DNA from: Undaria pinnatifida
Taxonomy: Eukaryota; Sar; Phaeophyceae; Laminariales; Alariaceae
DNA length: 64,000 nt
Assembly (NCBI GenBank): GCA_012845835.1
Contig: JABAKD010000028.1
Span: 7,257,632-7,321,631 of the forward strand
Direction: 5' to 3'
Numbering within the stretch: position 1 is the stretch's first letter; each line of letters opens with the position of its first letter. The notes under the pieces were generated by a model, which made no database searches, was not told the origin of the DNA, and saw only the letters and a list, made by a program, of their open reading frames with translations. Shown piece after piece: positions 38,701 through 49,006 of this stretch. Both the position numbers and the translations under genes were made by a program.

Positions 38701-39600
38701 GCTGGCTTGTACAACCCAGGTTTTGCACTTGTCCCCGATCTCCCCTCCTCAGCTGCGTCGAAAAAATCTGGCGGCGGGAGGATCACGATGAACTATAAGA
38801 AGCTCGACCAAATTAGCAAGCTTAGCCAACTGCCGATTCCCCGCGTGGACCAGGTCCTGGACTCCTTAGGCTCAGGTCGGGTGTTTTGCTTGTTCGGCTT
38901 GGTTTCCTCGTTCCACCAGATAACGGCACACAAGGACACAGTTCCCCTTACAGCGTTCTGTACACCCACAGGCCTTTACGAGTGGTTCGTTATGCCTCAA
39001 GGCAGCAGCGCCTTGCCTGGGTGGTTCGTCAAGGTCATCAATGAAGTGATCAAGGACTTGAAATAGGTGGCCGCATACTTCGACGATGTCATTGTGTTCG
39101 ATTCCGACCCCGGTAACGCATTTTGGGACAATTCGCTCCCTCTTCGAGCGCCTTCAAAGGCATAATATTAAGCTTGCCCCCTCGAAGGCGCAATTGGGTG
39201 CCACCGATGCGAACTTTCTGGGCCACTCCATTTCCCCGGCAGGTCTACGCCCAAACGAAGAAAAAGTGTCGGGGTTGACCAATATGCCGATGCCCACAGA
39301 CGTTGAGCAGGTGCGCGCGCTCATGGGTGGTGTCAACTATTGCCGAAAACGTTTGCCCGACTTATCGAAGAGGCTTCGCCCGAGAAATGCGCTCCTCCGC
39401 AAGGGGGTTAAGTTTACATCCACGCCTGCTATGGAGAAGTTGGTGCGAGAAATCTTGGCGAAGCTCACGACACCACAGGTCCTCGTTTTCCCCGATTGGG
39501 ACGCCGTCGCCAACGGCTCACGCCCGTTTCAATTGTATTGCGACGCCTGCATCCACGAGCTCGGTGCCGCTCTCGAACAGTGGAGCAGACGGACGGCTCC
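38700..39600 (+). pseudogene. Gypsy reverse transcriptase
   Basis: GGGRITMNYKKLDQIS, PIPRVDQVLDSLGSGRVFCL, TPTGLYEWFVMPQG and then, after an in-frame TAG at 39064, VAAYFDDVIVF (catalytic YFDD) are seen. A frameshift follows, then IKLAPSKAQLGATDANFLGH and LRPNEEKVSGLTNMPMPTDV, the thumb and connection region. In the A motif the usual Asp reads Gly (LFGLVSSFHQI), so the active site is damaged even apart from the stop. Confidence 0.9.
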
Positions 39601-39945
39601 ATAAAACCCATCGCGTACATCAGCCGAGCTACGCTCGACACGGAAAGGCATTGGAATCCTCTTCATTTGGAGGCTGGCAGCATTGTCTGGGCTCTCAAAC
39701 GCTTCCGCGGCTACCTTTGGGGCACCAAATTCCGTATATTCTCTGACCACAAAGCACTGGAAATCATAGGTAAAGTGGGGGGCCACAACGCCCGAGTCCA
39801 GGGATGGCTCGAGTTTCTCACCGCGTTCGACTACACACTCGAGTACCGCAAAAGAAGCGCGAACGGCAACGCCGACTTTCTGTCTCGCTTGCCGGAGCCT
39901 GCCACGGAAAATGACCGCAATGGTTCGACGAGTCTCACCCCTGTT
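39585..39945 (+). pseudogene. Gypsy RNase H
   Basis: In a new frame, SIKPIAYISRATLDTERHW, LHLEAGSIVWALKRFRGYLW, FRIFSDHKALEIIGK and EYRKRSANGNADFLSRLP correspond to the usual RNase H end of gypsy pol. The first catalytic Asp (YCDACIHELGAALEQ) lies in the preceding frame, so one frameshift at about 39585 splits the domain. Confidence 0.88.
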
Positions 39946-41330
39946 GAGGATGGTGGCATATACCTCATAAGGGCTTGCGGGCTGCACACTCCTTCCTCTT
40001 CGATTCCAGGTGTCGGCTTGGGTGGGCTAATGCCCCGTACCGAAAGTAACGCCTTGGATGGGATCCCTTTCACCTCTGCCGACTTTTGCGATTTTCGCGC
40101 ACACGGGCTACATATGAGGCTTGACGACCTTCCTACTCCTTCGGGGAGATTCGTCGCTCGTGTTTCTGCCTCCGCCGCCACCGTCGATAGCTCTCCCGGC
40201 CGCGGGGGGGGCTCGCGTGCAGCCGACTACGATTTCGCTACGGTTTATGGTGAAGGCTACGGTAGGGGGGTCACGTTTGGGGGTTTTCTTCGCAGTGACT
40301 CGGGGTCAATCGCCGAGTGTCCCCCCTGATCCTTTGAGGTCTCAAGTCGTGCACCGTCATAGTGTTGTGATATGAGCCCGCAATGCCGCGGTTGACTACG
40401 CTGCGCCAAGAAAATCGCCCAAAGTCTTTTCAGGAGTGAGGCACAGAGTCACTCGTGCGATAGGCTCAAATCCAGTTGTGAAAAACGGGGGGGCCCACCC
40501 TGCCGTAGCCTTGGTATTTTGCTGTACCCACCGCGGTCAGCGAGGGCTCCGCAGAAGCCTCAGCTACCACGACGTCAGTCGTCCAACCGACACCTTCCCG
40601 GAGCTTGGTACAAGGGACTGACTCGGTCGAGCCCGCGGGCCCGACCACATCCGTCTCTACGTCGTCTGGCTCTCCGGCACCCCAGACGATGACACAGTCT
40701 TCAGACCGCATCTCCACTAGGACGCGCCGGCGTTCAGCAACAGCAGCTAGTAAGACACCCCCTGCTGTCGACTATGGCTTCTGGCCTGGTGGGAGCCCTC
40801 GGCCATATTCCAGGCGAGTTGCAACCCGCCGCGAGTCCCACGGCCGCGGCCGGCTCCACCTGCCGCCGCGACCCCTGCTCTTGCCGACTCGCCGGTCCGC
40901 ATCGTGCCACTTCCGTCCGACCGCGACCACGCAGAGCCTAAGGGAAATCCTCTCTTACGACTCACGCCTTCTCCTGGTGAAACGCCGACTGCACCTACAA
41001 GGTGTGATTCCCTCGGCGGCGCTGCTGAGTTGCAGTTCGCTGATTCTGTCGCGCGTTATTTGCATGCCGATTGGAAGTGAGAGCAGCACGCTGAGCCGAC
41101 GTGCCACGCCGCGATGCGTTACATCTCCATCGGCCGACCGTCGGTCCTGCCTCCCGATTTTTTTGTGTGCTACCCCTCGCACAAGCGTCTCTCCCTCTCA
41201 AACATCCAGTAGCTGGCGGGTAAAGGTCGACTACATGCAACCGACGACGCCATCGTCCTACTCGTCCGTGACCCGACAACGCCGCCGACAAGGTCTGACA
41301 AACCCAACTCTGTGGGGCGAACTGCTTGCC
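39946..41330 (+). pseudogene. Gypsy linker between RNase H and integrase
   Basis: The frame continues through RACGLHTPSSSIPGVGLGGL and ADYDFATVYGEGYGRGVTF to a stop at about 40329. The remainder is Ser/Arg/Pro-rich in several frames. The linker is unusually long (about 1.3 kb) for gypsy pol and has no domain I recognise. Confidence 0.5.
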
Positions 41331-42375
41331 TGCTAAACGACGAGCCGGTTCTCATCTACGCCCCCCTGCTCAAATGCGCCCTTGGACCATACAAGCCTGC
41401 CATTCGACGATATCTTGCCACCTTGGTACCACGCACACGTTGCGCATGCTGCACCGGTTTGTCGGTGGATTGGCATGAATATGTGCACTCGGTGGTGGCT
41501 TCGCCACTGCTTGAAATGCCAAGCGCGGAAAACCCCACGGCTGACTGTCCGCTGGCCAATCATGTCCATGCCTCTACCGGAAGGTTCAGGTGTCGCCGTC
41601 AGTGTTGACTACTTCGGCCCCCTTCCGGTCACGCCACAAGGCAACACTTATATCTTGCTGTTCACCGATCGCTTCAGTCGTCGGGCGACATGTTCCCCGT
41701 CACTGCCGCTCAGTTCACCGCGGAGGGTACAGCCAATATCCTGGTGAACCAATACATTCCCTTGTGGGGGTGCCCGCGCACCATACTCTCGGACAACGGC
41801 CTGCGGTTCTGCTCCACGCTTTCACAAGCTGTATATCAGCTGTTGGGCGTGCGAAAGGTTGCTACAAGCTCCTACCATCCCAACTGCAACGGGGGCGTTG
41901 AGCGGGTGAACCGCGCTATGGCCTAAAAGCTGGCTATGGTCGTCAACGATCGACAAGACGATTGGGGCTTGCATCTGCCTCACGTCGAATTCGCTTACAA
42001 CAATTCCGTCAGCGCGGCGACGGGCCTGGCGCCCAACGTGGTCCACATGGGCAGACTCCCACGTCTCCCCCTGACCGTTTGCGACCGCACCGGCGTCGTG
42101 GGGCACCAGAGTTTGGCCGCCCGCGACCACCTGGCCTATTGCCACTTGGCCACCGACCGAAAAAAGCGCGCGAACGACATTGTTCGCGCACACCACGCCC
42201 TCACCGTTTCTCGTGTTGACTGCAGAAACTCCGCCTTCACGGATGCGCTGCGTCCGGCACCTAACTTCGCTCTGGGTGGTTGGGCATGGGTGTACAACTC
42301 TGTCTCCATCATCCGCCAGGACGTGAAGGCAAACACGGACGCCAAGGTGCTCAAGGCCCAACTCGCGCTTAACTA
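41331..42375 (+). pseudogene. Gypsy integrase
   Basis: The end of the zinc-binding region reads RWWLRHCLKCQARK. The core follows: VSVDYFGPLPVTPQGNTYIL (first Asp), RTILSDNGLRFCSTL (second Asp) and HPNCNGGVERVNRAMA (Glu), so the DDE residues are present. A frameshift separates the first and second parts near 41690, and a TAA at 41924 follows RAMA. Reading resumes with WGLHLPHVEFAYNNSVSAAT and GLAPNVVHMGRLPRLPL. Confidence 0.88.
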
Positions 42376-42589
42376 GACGGGCCCTTACAATACCTTGGCT
42401 GTCGGCCCCTGTTCCGCCGCCGAGATCTCGGACGGCTCGTCGCGCCGCTCGGGAGCAATCTCCTCTTTTTGGATCTCCCTTCCGACCTGCCCGGTTCGGA
42501 CACTCGTCGACATGTGGCGATTGAACGCTGCAAGCCCGGCGCCGACCCCCGCGACAGCGGGGACGTGCCCAAATACCTACCGGCGGGGC

Positions 42590-43140
42590 TGACGCAGTAT
42601 GTGCTCAATAACTTGTCCAAGAAGTCCCCTCCGTACCACGTCACTCAAGACGATGTTTCGGCCGCTCTCCAACGGCTGGAAATGGAGCTGATCACCGGCC
42701 GTCAGTCAGTCCGGGGACGAAGTGGCGTCATCGCGGTTCTTTACAAGACGCAATGGGCGGAACTCTCCGAACCTTCTTGGGAGGGGGAAATGGACCTCCA
42801 CCTCTCCAGCCCCCATACTTTGCGTTATTGGACCGGCACGCCGGACCAGCACCACCAAACCAACCACCTCTACCACCGAATGCGGATCGGGGCGGCACAG
42901 CGCGAGCTCTCCCGCAACAACGGGTAGCGTTTCCTAGCGCCGGGCTACGCTTGTGTTACCCGCGCCGATTGGCTCCGCCGTTACCACGACACGGTGCTTC
43001 CAAAGGGAGCCCACTTTTGGTACGAGGGAGACGATTGGTTATGATGGTGGCTTGGAAAAATCAGCGCGAGCATAACCGAGGAGAAAGTATACGTGGTCCG
43101 CTTTCTAGACAACCCGGGGCCCATTTAACCTCCTCTTCCC
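42590..43140 (+). pseudogene. Gypsy C-terminal chromodomain-like and Tudor-like region
   Basis: AALQRLEMELITGRQSVRGR, then GVIAVLYKTQWAELSEPSWE resembles the chromodomain W..S.NTWEP pattern. LRYWTGTPDQHHQ and MRIGAAQRELSRNNG follow. In other frames, YACVTRADWLRRYHDTVLP and a WYEGDDWLWWLGKISAS-like piece resemble a Tudor-type fold. Such tails are known to steer integration to chromatin marks. Several frame changes break it. Confidence 0.6.
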
Positions 43141-43240
43141 CGGGCGTGCTACACGACTTCGACGGGAGCTGAATGAGGCTCTTGGTGCCTGCAAGTTCAC
43201 ATCGCCAGCGCATTTCCTCGGGGGATCCAACTTAACGTAA

Positions 43241-45780
43241 ATGAATCTCGAGGCGCGACCGTGGCCAGTTGACTTTCAAGCCACCGCCTCCTCGATAGTT
43301 CTCCATTTTTTCTGGGTTATGGGGTTTGGGATTTTTGCGTTTGGGTTGTTCAGGGTGTTACGGGCGTTTTTTTACTGGATGTGGCGCGGTTCTGACCATT
43401 TTTTTCTTAGTCCTGCCCCCCCCCCCCCCCCCCCCCGCCCTGTGCCGGGCCAGGGTCCGGGTGTTCACGCCGCTATCTGAGGCGCAGGACTGCCGATCTT
43501 CCGTGCTTGTTCAATTTCGCCCTGCCGACGCCCTCCTCAGCCTAAATAGAGCCGGGGGGCGACCAGGGTACCCTGTTCGCACCTAACGTGGTACAGAGCT
43601 ATGCATGGGACTGTGTGTTATCTTTTTTGTGTGTGTTGTACTTGTTCTACTTGTTTCGGCTAAACACTCCTCCCTCTCGCGGGGCTGTAGGTGGCTTCAC
43701 CTTCCATTCATTCCCGATCTCTGTCGTTTCCTCATCTAACCACCGCCATGCCAATGGTCCGCGGGAGGTCTTTGGCATGACTTCTCCCTTGTATTAGCGC
43801 CTGTAGTCCTCTTCCTTTCGACAAAGGTTTGCCTTGCCAAAGTGCCTTTTCTGTGGTTTGTTTGCCGTAGAGCTCCCCCCCCCCCCCCCCCCCTCCCGCC
43901 AAACCGGTGGTACGCGACAGGTTTTTGATGAGTGGTTTGCCTTGTTGTGGGGTCTGCGTTTCCTTCAACTGCTTTTCCTCGCGTTTTCTTGGATCCATAG
44001 CCAGGCCGTTAGAGGTGTGGGAGTGGGTTTTGAGGAGCCGCATCTTCGACTCATGGTCTAGTTCGCAGAACCGGATTTCCCCGAATCTCCCATGTTTCTG
44101 CATATGCGGTTCATCAGGGTGGGCTAGTGTTAAGGTACTACCTTGAAAGGCCTGCAATTATCTGATTTGATGGGTAATTGGCCGTTTTCGTATGATAGGT
44201 TGGCGTTATCTATTCGGGGCAGTCAGAAAATGAAACCGAGGCATGCGCCTCGGTTCTCAGTTGCTATCCGGGGTTCTGGTGGAAAAAAATAAAGCTGCTT
44301 CTCTACTACGGCTAAAAACGTGGGTACTCACCGAGGACCTGCTCAATAGGCAGACCCGCAGGGGACACTGTGTCCCCACCCAATAACTCAAGAACCTTTG
44401 TAATTATTATGAAAAGGGGGTAACACCAGCCGTGAGAGCGTCGTCATGTAAGTCCTCCCTGAACCAATCCAACCACCCAAGCAAGGGCCAACCGTTAACA
44501 ACGATTACAATTGATACGCACGTCATACTTGTATCGTATTCGATGCGAATGGACGAGGGAAGAAAGGGCTGGAGTTTTCTCGAGATAAAAATGAAGGCGC
44601 GTACCGTAGTGGGGAGAGGGGGAGAAAAGCCTGCTTAGTGACCCTGGATCTGAGTTACGTCTATGAACATAGGGAGGGAGGGAGAAGGAGAAAGAATAGT
44701 GCGAAGATAGTAGAAGGGATGAGCAAGGTAGTTCTATGTATAGTCTAGACTATATCCAATAGAAAACGAATAGTCTACGCATCGATCAGATGTCAAGTGT
44801 TACGCATGATTATCGTCGTAGCTGTTTTATGCGTGTTAACCCGTTGCATATATCGTTTGGTTTGTCGTGTGCATATATATGCAGTAGAATAGGGGCAATA
44901 TGGAGACCTAGGGACCGACTACTTCTGTGCAGGTGGGGGCCTCTGGTCCTGTGCGGGTCACTCACACGAGGGTTGCTGGGATGTTACATCTCTGGTATTA
45001 GTTGCTTGCTGTCCGCCGGATACCTTTTGAGGGGGGGGGGGACAACATTTTTCGTCTTCTTGTATGATTGTGCCTCGTGTTTGGGAAAACGTAAACTACT
45101 GGTTCCAGTTTTCCTGGTTTTTCGCTCTTGAAGGTCGTTTTGTTCCAGTTTAGATGGTCAGTTTGTGTGTGAGATTTGAACTAAGGTGCGGCAAGCGCTT
45201 CATCACATTCATACACGCAGAGCTTTCTTCGGAAACAGCCTTTTAAAAGGAACTTTTTGAGATATTCGTGATTGTAACCAAAATTACTGATTGTAGCCTT
45301 TTATGGCCGGTCTTCGAGCAATCATGATGCATTGTTGCGTAAATACTTGAATTAAGCGTAGAACTGCTTTTTTTTTCGTGGTCATTATCGACTCCTCTTG
45401 TCTTACGTAGCGGTCACGAGCATGGTTGTATCACCAAAAACAAAGTTTTTTTTTTTTTTTTTCATCCTGCGGCGGATGGGAAAAATAAAGCTTTAGCTCA
45501 CCACACTTCCGCGTATTTTCATACGCGTCGTGTGTCGATTTAACTCAGTTGCTTTCGCAGCCCAACGCTAGCTGGCGCACCCTTCGAGTCCCATTGTAGG
45601 TATAGCGTAAGCTGTCCCTATCAGTGGTCTTCGTTACAACCCCGGCAGCGCAAGCTATAGTTGTATACGGGTGCATTTTTTGGCGAGTTATGGATACAAA
45701 CGTCATTGGAAGCATTCTGCTGGGCGGACCATTCCAGCTACGGGGAATGTAAATGGTTCGACAGCAACTTTGACAGCAAC
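43241..45780. other. Flank of the gypsy element; short local duplications and homopolymer runs
   Basis: C-runs lie near 43420-43436 and 43874-43892. The segments starting near 43745 (CCGCCATGCCAATGGTCCGC) and 43898 (CCGCCAAACCGGTGGTACGC) are imperfect duplicates, each followed by GGTTTGCCTTG. AAAATAAAGCT occurs near 44287 and 45483. No gene is supported. Confidence 0.4.
44233..44256. other. Short hairpin
   Basis: AACCGAGGC and GCCTCGGTT are separated by ATGC: a 9-bp stem with a 4-base loop. No function can be assigned. Confidence 0.5.
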
Positions 45781-48239
45781 AGTAGTCCGAAGTAGTAGTA
45801 TAATATGTATTTACTTAATGGATCCGTAAACAAGCCAAGGCCCCCCGCTTTCCCCCGTTACGCGCATACAGCGCAAGCAAATATACGGGCTAGCATCTCC
45901 CTTCTTCGTGCGACTCGCAAAAATTTTCCTCCTCCTCTCGTCGCTACGAATAAGACCGATCACCTACAAGGCGCTTCCCCGCCTCCCACCGCTTCCTCGT
46001 ACAAAAAAACAGCCAAAAATAGAGGGGGCTGCATCATGGGGCCTAAAATTACACAAAACTACAGCAACAACTAACTGCCCAACTAACTGTTCAACAGCAA
46101 ATCAACAACAACCTCCCTCCTTTTTAAAACACCAAAAAGCACCCTGCGCCATACACAACAATTCCGCCTTCTCTCTTCGTCCTCCACCTCTCAACTCGCT
46201 TGCGTGTCGCGCCTTCACCACCTTCCCACCGTACCCTCAAATCGTTCTATAGCACCCCGTACAACCCTTGCGCGACGCCTTGTGCAGACGCAGTGTGGCG
46301 CCTCTACTCTACTCCTCCTGCTTTTCGCGTACCATTGCCACAGTGGACATCAAAAACGGGGCCCTCAAGACGAATACCCGACGGTTGGCAACAGGGTCTG
46401 TCTGTGACGATCATCCACAAAACAGCATTCCTCTTGACAACTTTCCCGCTAATTTTTGCTTCGCTACCGTAGCGCTACTTCATATCGCATTACTGTTATA
46501 GACTTTCAACATCATGGACCAGTGTGCCATAATACCTCCCCCTCCCCCCCCCCCGCCCCGTTTTCCCCCTCCCTCCCTCCCCCCGCACCCGTATCCCCTT
46601 CATCCTCACCCCGCTTCGCAAAATTAGGCGAGCGCGTAACACCCGGCAGGCAGGGTGAGGTGATAAATCCGAGCGCGACGCGCTCGCTCTCTCGCGGTCG
46701 ATTTGACGCCTGGTCCAAATCCCCGCCGCGTCCCCCTCGTAGCGCTCGACTCCCCTCTCTCCAAAAAAACATACCGTCGAAAACGGTGGTGACACGTTGA
46801 AACGGTCGGCATTCAGATCGTTTCAATCGTCGCAAGGCCCATAAGGACATCACACCAGGGTTATGGGCCCAACAGCTCCCAAAACCTTCCCGACCAGAGA
46901 ACGACGCAGGCCAGGAAGGGAAGCGACGGGGGTGGCAAAGCATCACCGTTCTTCTGGGGGTGGGGGCGCATACATAATCCGAGGTGGACGAATGTATACA
47001 ATCCAAAGTGGACAAGGGTGAACTAGGTCGATCGCTCCGCAAATGCCATACGTTCAACGCCGTCCGCCCCGCCCCGCTCCGCCCCCGCCCCCTCCCAACT
47101 CTTCTCCGCGCCCAATACAAAGGCAGAGGATCACCTTGCAAAATAAAAATGAACACCAGCCAAAACACCTCGCACCCCTTCTCGCCCACGACAGGGCACC
47201 AGCGTAAATCCTGGATCGCCGTGTGAGTCGCGCCTACGCACGTACCGGCAGCGTCGAAAATCCCGTCTCTACACCAAAAAAAAAAAAAACGTCCCTACAA
47301 CAAGTGTAGAGGCCAAAAAAACGTCAGGAACAGGGCTTGGACCCACCTGGCCCGACATGATGTGGAGGGAAAGCCGCAGCATACGTACTGCCAGAGAAGC
47401 GAACATCCAGGCCTGTCCCGAAACGTCGTGAGGGGAGCGCGGTAGCATCAAGTACTGCCGCTAAACTTGCCATCTAAGCTCGCCCCGAAACGTCGCGGGG
47501 GGGGGAACGGCGGCGCAAAGTACTGGCACAATCGCTTTCTCACACCTATCACCGCTGCTTATACGCCACCGCCTCCGCCGCAGCCGCCGCATAGCCGCGA
47601 AACCCCACCGCCTCAAAATCAGGTTATCGCCGCAAAATCGGGTTATCGCTGTGACAAAAGCGTGGCCACCAGGCCAAGAGTGAAAACATTGGGCGGTAGC
47701 GGCTGGCGCCCCCCGCCACCCAACCCCGCCCTCGCCAACGATAACACCTTGTCGCCTGTTCTGGGGTTCCTTTGTCTAATTCGCTCCCCTGAGACCCTCC
47801 CCGTCATAAACCGCGTGTGTCGAAACGCTGTGCTCCACCCCATTTGCCAGACGAAATGAAAGAAGAGATGCATGCGGGGCACGACCGCATGGAGGAGGCG
47901 GTAGGAGGGCGTGGGGGGGTCAACCGCGGTTCAGTTTAGATGTCGCCGGCAATCGTTACCGTCCGTGAAAGCGTGTAATGTAGCACAGCTTTTTTGTTTT
48001 CTGGCGACAGTGGCTGTGACCGCGGATTCGCAACGCGGGCACACAGAAGGCGGCGAGGCTCTCGGTAGTCTCTCACCCTCCGCCAACCCCCCTCCTCAAC
48101 TTGCATGGAAAAAAACAATGTCCAAAGTGGCATTATTTGATCAGACTTTGCGCTGTCGGCATCGACTAGGCGGGGTGTGCCACCTACCCCACCCCAACCC
48201 CCTCTGCCCACCCCTCTTACCCTCCACCCCCCCCCTGAT
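45781..48239. other. C-rich stretch downstream of the fibrillin-like gene; no supported gene
   Basis: Large open frames (up to 225 codons at 46512-47189 on the minus strand) result from C/G-rich low-complexity sequence lacking stops. None shows a domain or splice context. Confidence 0.4.
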
Positions 48240-48540
48240 CGGCCAAGACTTAACGTGCTCGGTCCCGGCAATATTGGGATGCTAGTTAAGGTCGAAAGAC
48301 TACGGCGATGCATTATATGGATGAAACACACAGGAAAGTAAGCACAAGGAGCCGAAGCCTGCAACACAACCGGTTCTTAGTGGGATGCAGCTCTCGCTTC
48401 ATGCGAATCGCCGGCGCTTTCGCGCTTTGTCCAAGCAATGTCTGCATGGTCGGTGAAAACCCGATACGCTCCGTCCCAGCATTGTGGGGATGCAAGGGTC
48501 TACTAGCTATGGTCATACGACTACGGCCATGCACCATCGA
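48240..48540 (+). repeat. Local imperfect repeat, also seen at 28940
   Basis: CGTGCTCGGTCCCGGCAATA through GACTACGGCGATGCA (48258-48313) is echoed by CCGATACGCTCCGTCCCAGC through GACTACGGCCATGCA (48461-48535). The string TATGGTCATACGACTACGGC plus CATGCAC is also present at 28943. Confidence 0.55.
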
Positions 48541-48661
48541 AGGACATCCTCCACCCCTCCTCCCTTGTCCCCCCACCTCACTCTCTCCTTATCCCCAAAA
48601 CCTCAACCAAATCGCTCCAAAAAACGCTTCCTCCATTGAAAAAACTCACCTCCTGGTTAAT

Positions 48662-49006
48662 CTAATCCCCGGTCTTCCGGAACGCCACGGTCACGCCCCC
48701 CACCCTGCAGATGCGCCAGCGTTTCGACAAGTACGTCACCTCCGCCGACACCTTCCCCGCCGGCAGCCCCGGCAGCAAACCTCGCAACAGCTTCCTCCCA
48801 CCCGACACCGAAAGGTCCACGGACACCTGGCGCTCCGCCGTCGACCTGTACTTTCCCTTCTGCGCCACCTGCAGGGACAGAGGGGTCAGCCTCAAGCGCG
48901 CGCGGCAAGCATTGATGATGCTCGAGGCCTCGGAATTGACGACCTGCCGGGCGTCCGAGGTCTTGAAAAGCTTAGCCAGGGCACCTTTCAGGGCGCGCCC
49001 GACCGA
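48662..49006 (-). CDS. Fibrillin-like gene last exon: C-terminal part of the PAP domain
   Basis: Acceptor GGTACTAG (the TAG is in frame, so the frame must enter by splicing). 114 codons follow: SVGRALKGALAKLF, INACRARLRLTPLSLQVAQK, ERQVSVDLSVSGGRKLL and AEVTYLSKRWRICRVGGVTV, ending FRKTGD and TAG. The opposite-strand frame of 340 codons here is its shadow. Confidence 0.72.
   Translation of the reverse strand, partial: SVGRALKGALAKLFKTSDARQVVNSEASSIINACRARLRLTPLSLQVAQKGKYRSTAERQVSVDLSVSGGRKLLRGLLPGLPAGKVSAEVTYLSKRWRICRVGGVTVAFRKTGD

Larger units (their letters stand above)
38700..43240 (+). mobile_element. Ty3/gypsy retrotransposon pol, 5'-truncated and decayed
   Basis: The order reverse transcriptase, RNase H, linker, integrase and chromodomain-like C-terminus identifies a Ty3/gypsy (Metaviridae-type) element, probably of the chromovirus kind. 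Gag and protease are absent, and the pol frame is broken by several frameshifts and stops. No LTR pair was found, so the ends are approximate. A TGGTACAGAGC string near 43590 resembles a tRNA-Met primer-binding site but lies on the wrong side to be this copy's. Confidence 0.88.

Noticed and set aside
40605-41336. Ser/Arg-rich plus-strand frame of 243 codons as an independent gene
   Set aside because: It lies between RNase H and integrase of the gypsy element and is best read as decayed linker in the wrong frame.
43588-43640. TGGTACAGAGC as the gypsy primer-binding site
   Set aside because: A primer-binding site should follow the 5' LTR, but this lies beyond the 3' end of pol, and no LTR pair was found around it.
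46512-47189. Minus-strand frame of 225 codons
   Set aside because: G/C-rich sequence lacks stops by composition. The translation is Gly/Arg-rich with no family resemblance.
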